DNA from: Sandaracinus amylolyticus
GTDB taxonomy: Bacteria > Myxococcota_A > Polyangia > Polyangiales > Sandaracinaceae
Reading direction: 5' to 3'
Length of the DNA stretch: 64,000 nt
NCBI RefSeq assembly: GCF_000737325.1
Contig: NZ_CP011125.1
Coordinates: 6,820,001-6,884,000 of the forward strand
The notes under the pieces were generated by a model. The model saw only the letters and a program-made list of their open reading frames with translations. It searched no databases and had not been told where the DNA came from. Positions 26,068 through 34,126 of the stretch are shown piece by piece. Both the position numbers and the translations under genes were made by a program. Position 1 is the stretch's first letter. Each line of letters begins with the position of its first letter.

Positions 26068-28322
26068 CCCTCGAGCGCCGAGAGGAACGCGTCGGCCCAC
26101 GACGCGCTCGTCGTGCGGTGGACCATCGCGAGCAGCTCGGCGTGCCGCGCGCGGCGCTCCTCGAGCGACATCGCGAGCGCGCGCGCGAGATCGTTCGCCA
26201 TGCCGTCGCGGTGGTACGGGTTCGTGCACAGCGCCGCGGCGCGCATCTCCTCCGCGGCTCCTGCGAAGTGCGAGAGCAGCAGCACGCCGGGATCGTTCGC
26301 GTCCTGCGCCGCGACGAATTCCTTCGCGACGAGGTTCATGCCGTCACGGAGCGGCGTGACCAGCGCGACGTCCGCCTCGCGATACAGCCGCGCGAGGTGG
26401 GTGCGCCCGTACGATCGATACACGTACCGCACGGGGACCCAGTGCGCCTCGCCGAGCGTGCCGTTGATGTGCCCGACGAGCGCCTCGATCGCGGCCCGCT
26501 GCGCGGCGTACTCGGGCACGTCGGAGCGTGAGGGCACCGCGACCTGGATCATCGAGACCTGCCCTCGCAGCGCCGGATGCAGCTCGAGCATGCGCGCGAA
26601 CGCCTCGAGGCGCTGCGGGATGCCCTTCGTGTAGTCCAGCCGATCGACGCCGAGCACGAGCTGGCGATCGCCCATCGCGGTGCGCAGCTGCGCGAGCTCT
26701 TCGTCGACGCCCTCGTCGTCCTCGGGCGACTCGAACGGCGCGGGGTCGATCCCCAGCGGGAACGCGCGCGCGCGCACCACGCGGCCCTGCACGCGCAGCG
26801 CGTCCTCGGCGATCCGCTCGGCGCCCGCGAGCTCACGCGCGCACGCGAGGAAGTTCGCCGCGAAGCGCCGGGTGTGGAACCCGAGGAGATCGAACGCGAG
26901 CAGCGCGCTCACGATCTCCGGCGCCCACGGCATCGTCTCGAGCAGATCGAGCGGCGGGAACGGGATGTGGAGGAAGTGTCCGAGCCGTCCGGTGAAGCCG
27001 CGCCGCCGCAGCGCCGCGCCGACGAGCAGCAGGTGATAGTCGTGCGCCCAGATCGTCCCGTTGCGCGAGGTGACGCGCGACGCGGCCTCCGCGAACACCT
27101 CGTTCACCTCGACGTACGCGGCCCACTCGTCGTCGGCGTAGCGCGCGCGCTCGGGCAGCGAGTGGAAGAGCGGCCAGAGGCTGCGGTTCGCGAAGCCGTT
27201 GTAGTAGAGCTCGTGCCAGCGCGGCTCGAAGTCGAACGACGCGCGCGCCGGCACGACGCTGCGATCGATCGCGAGATCGCGGTGCTGTCCCGCGCGCGCG
27301 CGGCCGCTCCATCCGAGCCAGAGCCCACCGCGCGCCGCGAGCGCGGGCTCGAGCGCGGCGACGAGCCCACCGACGTTGCGCGTGCGCGCGTCGCCGCTCG
27401 GCGCGGCGTCGGGCATGCGGTTCGAGATGACGACGAGCGGCGGGCCGTCGTCCGGCGAGACCGCGGCGCGGCGACGGGGCAGCGGCGGAGGCGGCTGAGA
27501 GTCCGACGAGCCGATCGTCACGTCGCGGTGGGCGACAGCGCGATGACGCGCGCGAGCGAGCCATCGCAGCAGCGCGCGCACCTCGCTCGGTCCCTCGAGC
27601 CGCGCGGCCGCGCGCGTCGTGCGCTCCGACGGGCTCACCAGCACCGCGACGTCGTGCTCGTCGAGCGACGCGAACGTGTCCTCGTCGGTGAGGTCGTCGC
27701 CGAGCGCGAGGAGCCGCGCGCCCGGCCCGAGGCGCTCGCGGAGCCAGGGCACGGCCGTGCCCTTCTGCGCGCCTCGATGTCGGACCTCGAGCGCGTGATC
27801 GGCCTCGAGCAGCTCGTACTCCGGGTGCTGCGCGATCCATCCGCGGATCGCGTGCGTGGCCTCGACCACGAGCGCCTCGCGCGACGACGCGGACACGCGC
27901 CGGTAGTGCAGGCACACCGACCACGTCTTCGGCTCCGCGAACGCGCCGGGGTACGCACGCGCGAGCGCGGCGAGCGTGCGCTCGATCCCATCGGGCGGCG
28001 TGCCGACGAGCGGCAGCGGTGACCAGCCGCGCTCGTCGCGCCGCCACGCGCCGTGCTCGGCGACGAGATCGATGCCTTCGATCCCGCCGACACGATCGTC
28101 GAGCGACGCGCGCGGTCGCCCGCTCACGACGACGACGCACGTACCGGGTGCGCGCGCGAGATCGCGCAGCACGCTCGCGACCTCCGCGTCCGACTGCGCT
28201 TGCTGCGGCGTGCTCGCGATGGGGATCAGCGTGCCGTCGAGGTCGACGAGCACGCCGAGCGTGGGCACGGTCGCCAACGCTCGGATCGGCTCCGGGCTCG
28301 TGGGCTCCACATCGCCTGACAT
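26064..28322 (-). CDS. Trehalose-6-phosphate phosphatase-synthase fusion, reversed domain order
   Basis: 752 residues from ATG 28322. Residues about 20-245 are a HAD-type trehalose phosphatase (OtsB): VLVDLDGTL nucleophile motif, VVVSGRPRASL, KGTAVPWL and LGDDLTDEDTF. Residues about 285-750 are a family-20 trehalose-phosphate synthase (OtsA): VISNRMP, NVGGLVAALEP, WAHDYHLLLVG, GRLGHFLHIPFP, GVDRLDYTKGIPQRLEAF and TPLRDGMNLVAKEF. The phosphatase precedes the synthase; the usual fusion order is the reverse. Together they make trehalose from UDP-glucose and glucose-6-phosphate, for osmotic or desiccation tolerance. The linker is Pro/Arg-rich. It is transcribed alone. Confidence 0.93.
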   Translation of the reverse strand: MSGDVEPTSPEPIRALATVPTLGVLVDLDGTLIPIASTPQQAQSDAEVASVLRDLARAPGTCVVVVSGRPRASLDDRVGGIEGIDLVAEHGAWRRDERGWSPLPLVGTPPDGIERTLAALARAYPGAFAEPKTWSVCLHYRRVSASSREALVVEATHAIRGWIAQHPEYELLEADHALEVRHRGAQKGTAVPWLRERLGPGARLLALGDDLTDEDTFASLDEHDVAVLVSPSERTTRAAARLEGPSEVRALLRWLARARHRAVAHRDVTIGSSDSQPPPPLPRRRAAVSPDDGPPLVVISNRMPDAAPSGDARTRNVGGLVAALEPALAARGGLWLGWSGRARAGQHRDLAIDRSVVPARASFDFEPRWHELYYNGFANRSLWPLFHSLPERARYADDEWAAYVEVNEVFAEAASRVTSRNGTIWAHDYHLLLVGAALRRRGFTGRLGHFLHIPFPPLDLLETMPWAPEIVSALLAFDLLGFHTRRFAANFLACARELAGAERIAEDALRVQGRVVRARAFPLGIDPAPFESPEDDEGVDEELAQLRTAMGDRQLVLGVDRLDYTKGIPQRLEAFARMLELHPALRGQVSMIQVAVPSRSDVPEYAAQRAAIEALVGHINGTLGEAHWVPVRYVYRSYGRTHLARLYREADVALVTPLRDGMNLVAKEFVAAQDANDPGVLLLSHFAGAAEEMRAAALCTNPYHRDGMANDLARALAMSLEERRARHAELLAMVHRTTSASWADAFLSALEG

Positions 28323-28393
28323 GGTCCCGCCGAGCGCGGAGACGACCACCGCGCGCTCGTTTGCGGTTCGCGGCTCCGCCGCGAAGTGCCACG

Positions 28394-30148
28394 TCAGGGG
28401 ATCGCGACGTCCGCCATCGAGAAGTCGACTTGCGCGCGCTCCGCGCGACGTGCGCTCCAGCCACGACGCAGATCGCGACGTGCCGCGTCGTGCACCACCG
28501 GGTCGGCGCGCAGCGCGAGGCAGCGACGCCAGTCCGCCGCCGCGTCCTTCTTGCGTCCGGCCTGCGCGTGCGCGCGCGCTCGCCAGAGGTGCATCGCGGC
28601 GCGGCGCTGCTCGTGCGGATGGCCGATCTCGAGCGCGCTCGACATCGCGCGCGCCGCGCCGTCCGCGTCGCCGATCTGCAGCGCGCAGAGGCCCTCGAGG
28701 AAGTGGTAGAGCGCCTGGCGCGGCTGCAGCTCGATCGCGCGCCGCATCTCGGCGCGCGCCGCGCCGACGTCGTGCTCGTCGAGGTACTGCACGTACGCGC
28801 GTCGGTAGTGCTCGAACGCGGCGCGCGCCTCGGCGCTCTCGCGCGACGTCGTGTCGATCGTGCCCGCGCGCGGATCGTGATCGGCGTGCTCGAGCGAGAA
28901 CGGCACGAACGATCCCTCGCTCGTCGGCGCCTCGCCGGTGCCGACCCACACGACTCCGTCCTCGGGACGGAACACGACGGAGCCCACCGTCATCACCATC
29001 GAGATCGCCTCGCTGATGCGGCACGCGTCGTGGCCCGGATCCGCGAGGATCTCCGCCATCCCCTGCGGATCGAGCGTTCCGCGACGCTGCGCGAGGAGCT
29101 CGTTCGCCTTGCGATGGCGCGCCTCGTTGTGGCGCCAGTACGAGCCGTAGAGGTTCACCTCGGTGTCGCCGAGCTCTTCGTCGAGGTAGACGTTCGCGTA
29201 GCCGAACGTGCTGCGCTCGCGCGCGGGCTTGAACGCGGCGTGACGATCGGGGTTCTCCTCCCAGCAGAGCACCTCCTTCGTCTTCCCGTCGGTCACGAGG
29301 TACGTCCAGCACCCGACCGGGCGGTGCGCCGAGAGGATCGCCTCCGCGTCCGCGATGCTCTTCGCCTCGCGCATCACGGTGTCGCCCGCGACCGCGATCG
29401 GCGTGCCGCCGAGGCGCGCGCGATCCGTGAACATGTGCTGGTGCACGGTGAGCGTGAGGCCCGCCTCGTTCATCGCGGTGATCCCGCCGAGCGGCACGCC
29501 CGCGCTCGCGATCGAGACGTAGCGCTGCCCGCGATCGGGCTCGTGGAAGATCACCGCGGCCTCCTGCGGCCAGCACGACACGCCGTGGTAGTCGAAGTTG
29601 CGCGCGTGCAGCAGCTTGCCGTCCTTCGTCGCGTCACCCCACGCGATCGCCGACGTGCAGCCGAGGCCGAGCGAGATGCGATGCGCGACCGCGGGCCCGG
29701 GCGCGTGCACCTTCATGAGGCTCGACGCGAGCCACAGCAGCGCGTCCGGCATCGTCGCGCCGTCGACGAGATCCTGGTACGGCATGCCCGATCCCTCGGC
29801 GAGCCCGCGCAGCGTCTCGCGCGCGAACTCCGGGATGCGCGACGCGACCCGACGCCCGACGAGCATCTGCAGCGTCGGCCACACCGCGTGCGAGAGCGCG
29901 CCGAGCTGCGAGCGGCCCACGAGCTTCGTGAAGTGCGCGCGGTAGTACGGCATCGGGCCGCGACGGATCTGATCGCGCATCAGCGCGCCGTGCTGCTCGC
30001 CCATCTCGCGGAACGAGCCGGACAGACGGATCACGTGCAGGCCCTGGGTGCGCCGGTGCGCGCCTTTGCCGTGCTTGCGCCAGGCGGGTTGCTCGGTGGT
30101 CGACGCGTTCGGGACGGCAGGCGCGTGATCGAGGAGCGAAGCAGTCAT
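28394..30148 (-). CDS. C45-family autoproteolytic acyltransferase/hydrolase with C-terminal TPR
   Basis: 584 residues from ATG 30148. Residues about 35-420 match the acyl-coenzyme A:6-aminopenicillanate acyltransferase (AAT) Ntn-hydrolase fold. The probable nucleophile C164 is in GLGCTSAIAWG, where self-cleavage would expose the Cys. LLHARNFDYHG and AGVPLGGITAMNEAGLTLT are also typical. The C-terminus (about 450-560) holds TPR-like helices (YLDEHDVGAARAEMRRAIEL, ALYHFLEGLCALQIGDADGA). It has no signal peptide. It cleaves or transfers acyl/amide groups; the substrate is unknown. It overlaps the GntR regulator gene by 4 bases. Confidence 0.87.
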   Translation of the reverse strand: MTASLLDHAPAVPNASTTEQPAWRKHGKGAHRRTQGLHVIRLSGSFREMGEQHGALMRDQIRRGPMPYYRAHFTKLVGRSQLGALSHAVWPTLQMLVGRRVASRIPEFARETLRGLAEGSGMPYQDLVDGATMPDALLWLASSLMKVHAPGPAVAHRISLGLGCTSAIAWGDATKDGKLLHARNFDYHGVSCWPQEAAVIFHEPDRGQRYVSIASAGVPLGGITAMNEAGLTLTVHQHMFTDRARLGGTPIAVAGDTVMREAKSIADAEAILSAHRPVGCWTYLVTDGKTKEVLCWEENPDRHAAFKPARERSTFGYANVYLDEELGDTEVNLYGSYWRHNEARHRKANELLAQRRGTLDPQGMAEILADPGHDACRISEAISMVMTVGSVVFRPEDGVVWVGTGEAPTSEGSFVPFSLEHADHDPRAGTIDTTSRESAEARAAFEHYRRAYVQYLDEHDVGAARAEMRRAIELQPRQALYHFLEGLCALQIGDADGAARAMSSALEIGHPHEQRRAAMHLWRARAHAQAGRKKDAAADWRRCLALRADPVVHDAARRDLRRGWSARRAERAQVDFSMADVAIP

Positions 30149-30930
30149 CGGGATCCCCCTTTCGGCAGAGCGAGGTCGAGCGGCTCGCCGGACGCGAGCG
30201 CAGCAGCAGCGAGGAGGCGCGGCGTGGCCCACGCGTGGTAGGCGGCGACGAGCGCGCGCACCGCGTCGGGATCGCGGCGTCGGATGAGGTCGACGAGCAG
30301 CGCGATGCCCTGCGTGTACGCGTCGAGCGTCGGCCGCATCGAGCCGAACACCGCGTCGAGGTCGCGCACGACGAGCTCGTTCCAGTGCGCGAGCATCTCG
30401 AAGAGCGGGTTCTTGGTGGCGCGCGCGACGAGGATCGGGAGCTCGAGCCGCACGTGATCGATCGCGCTGGGATCGCGCGCGGCGCGCAGCCGGGCGACGA
30501 GCGCGTCGAGCGCGTCGAGATCGGCGTCCTCACGGCGCAGCGCCGCGAGCTCGGTCATCTGCGCGTCGAGCCCGGCGCGGATCTCGAGCAGCCCCGCGAG
30601 CACGTGGCGATCGATGCGACCGTCGCGTCGCTGCAGCATCGCGCGCAGGACCTCGGGCGAGAGCGAGCGCAGCGGGTCGAGCACCTCGGTGCCGCGGCGT
30701 CGCGTGGGCTCCACGAGCCGATGCACCTCGAGCAGCTTGATCGCCTCGCGGACGACGCTGCGGTTCACGTCGTAGCGCGTCGCGAGCTCGTCCTCGCGAG
30801 GCAGGAGCGAGCCGACCGCGATGTCGCCGGCGACGACGCTTTGAAGCAGGTCGTGCGCGACCAGATCGGCCTTGCGCGTGGCGCGCGCCGCCGGTCGTCG
30901 CTTCCGAGCCCCCGCCCCGCCGCCGTCCAT
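30145..30930 (-). CDS. GntR-family regulator, FadR/FCD subgroup
   Basis: 261 residues. A winged helix-turn-helix at about 22-90 (LLPREDELATRYDVNRSVVREAIKLLE, with the recognition helix in VNRSVVREA). An all-helical FCD ligand domain at about 100-245, including the metal-ligand-type stretch RLELPILVARATKNPLFEML and a late His (AAYHAWATP). FCD domains bind organic acids, often through a metal. The gene is upstream of and overlaps the C45 acyltransferase. A perfect palindrome covers its start codon, so it very probably represses its own operon. Confidence 0.9.
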   Translation of the reverse strand: MDGGGAGARKRRPAARATRKADLVAHDLLQSVVAGDIAVGSLLPREDELATRYDVNRSVVREAIKLLEVHRLVEPTRRRGTEVLDPLRSLSPEVLRAMLQRRDGRIDRHVLAGLLEIRAGLDAQMTELAALRREDADLDALDALVARLRAARDPSAIDHVRLELPILVARATKNPLFEMLAHWNELVVRDLDAVFGSMRPTLDAYTQGIALLVDLIRRRDPDAVRALVAAYHAWATPRLLAAAALASGEPLDLALPKGGSR

Positions 30931-30953
30931 GTCGGATCAAATACATCCGACAT
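30929..30953 (-). promoter_or_regulatory. Perfect 25-base palindrome over the GntR start: probable operator
   Basis: Arms ATGTCGGAT and ATCCGACAT (9 bases each, no mismatch) flank a 7-base A/T-rich spacer. The left arm contains the reverse complement of the start codon. A further half-site (ATCGACAT-like) continues to about 30961 in an unusually AT-rich patch for this genome. Position and symmetry fit an autoregulatory operator overlapping promoter and start. Binding by the encoded GntR protein is inferred. Confidence 0.75.
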
Positions 30954-31096
30954 ATCGACATCACAACCCATCAATCGTCATCGTTGTGCCACCGCCGAGC
31001 ACGATGCCTGGGGGCTGGCCACCACACGCCGGGTGTTCTCGACGCACGACACCGTCCCGTCGGTGCTCGGCGGCCCTCGGCGACCGCGCAGCGGGT

Positions 31097-31349
31097 CCGT
31101 TTCGGTGATCGGCGGCACCGATTCGGCGATCGGCGGCCTGGTTTCGGTGCGCGCCGGCCTCGTTTCGGTGCTCGGCGGTCTGGCGGCGGTGCGCGGCGGC
31201 CCCGCGGGGGACCGACGTCGGGCTCGCGGGCGAGCGCGCCGGGGTCGCGACGCCGAGAGGCGGCCTCGCCGACGAGCAGGGCGGCCCACACGGCGCGCGC
31301 GCCGGCCTGGTTTCGGTGCGCGCCGGCCTGGTTTCGGTGCGCGCCGGCC
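31097..31349. repeat. Two blocks of a degenerate 21-base tandem repeat
   Basis: Block 1 (31097-31201) has five 21-base units with one third to two thirds identity; the best unit, at 31139, contains GGTTTCGGTGCGCGCCGGCC. Block 2 (31308-31349) has two exact copies of that unit, preceded and followed by partial units. Because 21 is a multiple of three, long open frames run through on both strands; they are artefacts. The 436-base gap between the GntR operator and hflX holds nothing else that I can see. Confidence 0.85.
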
Positions 31350-31389
31350 TCGCGACCGGCGGCGCCGGGCTGACGAGCGAATTCCCCGA

Positions 31390-32790
31390 TCAGAGCTGCG
31401 CGCGCAGCTGCGCGAGCACCGCCGCGGGGGCGCGCACCTTGAGGCGCGTGCCTTCGTCCTCGTGCGTCTCGTCGAGCACCCGCGCGCTCTCGTGCACGCG
31501 GTTCACGATCGCGCTCTTCGCGTACGGCACGAAGAGCTCGTCCTCGACCATGTCGCGCTCGAAGAACGCCACGATGCGCTCGCGCACCGTCGCGACGTCG
31601 TCCTTCGAGCGCGCGCTCACCTGCATCGCGTCGGGGTACTCGATCGCGAGCGCCTCGCGCGCCTGCGCGTCGATGCGATCGACCTTGTTGAGCAGCACGA
31701 GCGAGGGCGCCTGGTCCGCGTCGATCTCCGCGAGCACGCGCTTCGTCACGTCGAGCTGCGCGCGGAACGCAGGGTCGCTCGCGTCGACCACGTGCACGAG
31801 CAAGCTCGCGTCGCGCGCCTCCTCGAGCGTCGAGCGGAACGACGCGACGAGGTCGTGCGGGAGGCGATCGATGAACCCGACCGTGTCGCTGACGAGGATG
31901 CGCGGGCGCGTCTCGGGCGCGAGCGCGCGCACCGTGGTGTCGAGCGTCGCGAAGAGCTCGTCCGCGACGTACACCTCGCCGCCGGTGAGCATCCGGAACC
32001 ACGACGACTTGCCCGCGTTCGTGTAGCCGACGAGCGCGAACGTGTCCCCGCGCTGCACGCGGCGCGCGCGGCGCACGTCGCTCTCGCGCTGCACCTGCGA
32101 GAGCTCGTTGCGCAGCTCCGCGATGCGATCGCGGATGCGGCGCCGATCGAGCTCGACCGCGCTCTCGCCCGCGCCCTTGCCGCCGATGCCGCCGCGCTGG
32201 CGATCGCCGCCCGCGCCCGCCTCGCGCAGCCGAGGCGCGAGGTACGTGAGCCGCGCGATCTCGACCTGGATGCGCGCCTCGCGGGTGCGCGCGTGGCGCT
32301 GGAAGATCGACACGATCACCGACGTGCGATCGAGCACCTCGGCGCCGGTCGCGCGCTCGAGGTTGAGCGCCTGCGAGGGCGCGAGATCGTGATCGACGAG
32401 CACCACCGTCGCGCGCGGCTCGCCGGTGGGCGCGACCGCTCCGGCCTCCTCGGCCTCGTCTTCCGGCTCGTCGTCGGCCTGGTCGATCTTGCGCTTCTTC
32501 TTCTGCGGCGCGCCGCTCGGCACGATGCCGGTGCCGCCGGTCCACGACGCGAGCTCGACGAGCTTGCCCTCGCCGAGCACCGCCGCGGGCGCGAGCGCGC
32601 TGCGCTTCTGCGTGATGCGCGTGATCGGGAGCAGACCGAGCGTGGTGCCGAGCCGCTCGAGCTCGATCAGCGAGGCCTCGAACTCGACGTCGTCGACGCC
32701 GGGGAGCTGAACGCCGACCACGACGGCGCGCGGTCGGCCCTGGAGGTCGCGGCGCGAGCGCGGGAGGCCTTCTTCGTCGTGGGTTGCCAT
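31390..32790 (-). CDS. hflX: GTPase HflX
   Basis: 466 residues from ATG 32790. The HflX N-terminal domain covers about 20-235 (RITQKRSALAPAAVLGEGKL, VVLVDHDLAPSQALNLE, RTSVIVSIFQRHARTREARIQVE). A Gly-rich linker GGIGGKGAGESAVELDRR follows. The G domain comes next: G1 GYTNAGKSS, G3 DTVGF, G4 NKVD. It splits or rescues stalled ribosomes. An odd insert of Lys-rich then acidic sequence (QKKKRKIDQADDEPEDEAEE, about 95-117) interrupts the N-terminal domain. The frame is open further upstream, but the homology starts here. Confidence 0.95.
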   Translation of the reverse strand: MATHDEEGLPRSRRDLQGRPRAVVVGVQLPGVDDVEFEASLIELERLGTTLGLLPITRITQKRSALAPAAVLGEGKLVELASWTGGTGIVPSGAPQKKKRKIDQADDEPEDEAEEAGAVAPTGEPRATVVLVDHDLAPSQALNLERATGAEVLDRTSVIVSIFQRHARTREARIQVEIARLTYLAPRLREAGAGGDRQRGGIGGKGAGESAVELDRRRIRDRIAELRNELSQVQRESDVRRARRVQRGDTFALVGYTNAGKSSWFRMLTGGEVYVADELFATLDTTVRALAPETRPRILVSDTVGFIDRLPHDLVASFRSTLEEARDASLLVHVVDASDPAFRAQLDVTKRVLAEIDADQAPSLVLLNKVDRIDAQAREALAIEYPDAMQVSARSKDDVATVRERIVAFFERDMVEDELFVPYAKSAIVNRVHESARVLDETHEDEGTRLKVRAPAAVLAQLRAQL

Positions 32791-33169
32791 GCGGAGCCCG
32801 GAGATGTCGCACCGCGATCGCGCGACGCAAGGCGCGGCGACGCGACGAGCACGCCGCGACGTGCGGCGGCATCGGGGTGGGCGGCACCGTCGTGCTCGCG
32901 CGCCACACGCCGTGGGCCGGCGACACGAGCCGGGCGGGCGAAACGGCCGCCTCACCGGTGTGGTCGCGACGGCCACGGGGCGCGACCGAGGCGGCCGAGA
33001 GTTCCCCTGGCGCGCGCGCGACGTGCGGATGTAACCTTCGCCGCCCCGCGGCGGTCTCGGATGGGCCCAGGGGTGCACGCCTTTCGCAGCGGCAGTCCGG
33101 GGCCTTCGTCGTTCCGCCGTCCGAGTTGGTTCGTCTCTCGCAGGGCCCACGGGCGGGACAGATGTCGGC
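32791..33169. other. Gene-free divergent gap between hflX and the polyprenol-kinase-like gene
   Basis: 379 bases with no convincing coding frame and no hairpin or repeat that stands out. It should hold the promoters of both flanking genes, but I cannot place -35/-10 boxes with confidence in this GC-rich sequence. Confidence 0.5.
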
Positions 33170-34126
33170 ATGGTGACCGCGTTCGCGCAGGACAGTCGCG
33201 ACCTGGCGCTCGAGCTGCACCGACTCCTCGGCGAGCTCGATCGGAGTCGTTTCCGCTGGCGTGAGCACGTTCGCGCGCTGCCCGCGCGGCTCGCGCGCGT
33301 GCAGGAGGCGCTGCGCGAGCTGGTGCGCCGCGACGATCCCGAGGCGGTCGCGGCGCCCGCGCTGCGAGAGCGGCTGGTGGACCTCGAGGGCACGCTCGAG
33401 CAGCACGCGCCGAAGAGCGATCTCCGCAGCGAGTGGCTCGCGTTCCGCGCGCGCGTGATGCCGAAGTACGAGGAGCTCGCGTCGTCGCTGCGCGCCGCGT
33501 CGATCCACGTGCCGAGCCTGCGCCCGAAGAACTACGCGCGGAACGCGTTCCACGTGTTCAACGCGACCGCGTCGCTCACGATCCTCGAGCTCGTGCCCTC
33601 GTGGGACGTGGTGATCGTGATCGCGTGGGCGGGCGCGCTCGCCGGATGGACGATGGAGGCGTCGCGGAGGATCTGGCCGCGCGCGAACGACTTCATGATG
33701 AAGCTGTTCGGGCCAGTCGCTCATCCGCACGAGGCCCATCGCGTCAACTCCGCGACGTACTACGCGACGTCGATCGCGATCCTCGCGAGCACGCGCGAGC
33801 TGATCCCGTGCGCGCTCGCGCTGGTGACGCTCGGGCTCGGCGATCCGATCGCGGCGATCGTGGGACGTCGCTGGGGGCGCGTGCGCTGGGTGAACGGCCG
33901 CTCGGTGGAAGGCACGCTCGCGTTCGTGGTCGCGGCGTGGATCGGCGGCGTCGCGCTGATGATCGGCGTGCACGGCGCGGGATGGGCGCCGGCGCTCGCG
34001 GTCGCGGGCGCGGCGGCGCTGCTGGGCGCGTTCGCGGAGCTCTACAGCCGCAAGGTCGACGACAATCTCGCGATCCCCGTGATGGCGTGGGTCGGCGCGT
34101 TCCTCGCGGGCATCGCGGTCGGATAG
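33170..34126 (+). CDS. Diacylglycerol/polyprenol (dolichol) kinase-like membrane protein
   Basis: 318 residues. Residues 1-110 are soluble, helical and charged (ALELHRLLGELDRSRFRWRE). Residues about 120-318 have six to seven membrane spans and the CTP-dependent lipid kinase signatures: NSATYYATSIAI, ALVTLGLGDPIAAIVGRRWGR, VNGRSVEGTLAFVVAAW and ELYSRKVDDNLAIP. Family members phosphorylate dolichol, phytol or diacylglycerol using CTP. The lipid used here is unknown. The soluble N-terminal extension is unusual for bacterial members. It ends exactly at the stop of the convergent histidine kinase. Confidence 0.82.
   Translation: MVTAFAQDSRDLALELHRLLGELDRSRFRWREHVRALPARLARVQEALRELVRRDDPEAVAAPALRERLVDLEGTLEQHAPKSDLRSEWLAFRARVMPKYEELASSLRAASIHVPSLRPKNYARNAFHVFNATASLTILELVPSWDVVIVIAWAGALAGWTMEASRRIWPRANDFMMKLFGPVAHPHEAHRVNSATYYATSIAILASTRELIPCALALVTLGLGDPIAAIVGRRWGRVRWVNGRSVEGTLAFVVAAWIGGVALMIGVHGAGWAPALAVAGAAALLGAFAELYSRKVDDNLAIPVMAWVGAFLAGIAVG

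Noticed and set aside
30971-33973. A 1000-codon minus-strand frame spanning the 21-base repeats and hflX
   Set aside because: It is out of frame with HflX and is kept open by the 21-base periodicity and GC bias; no motif.
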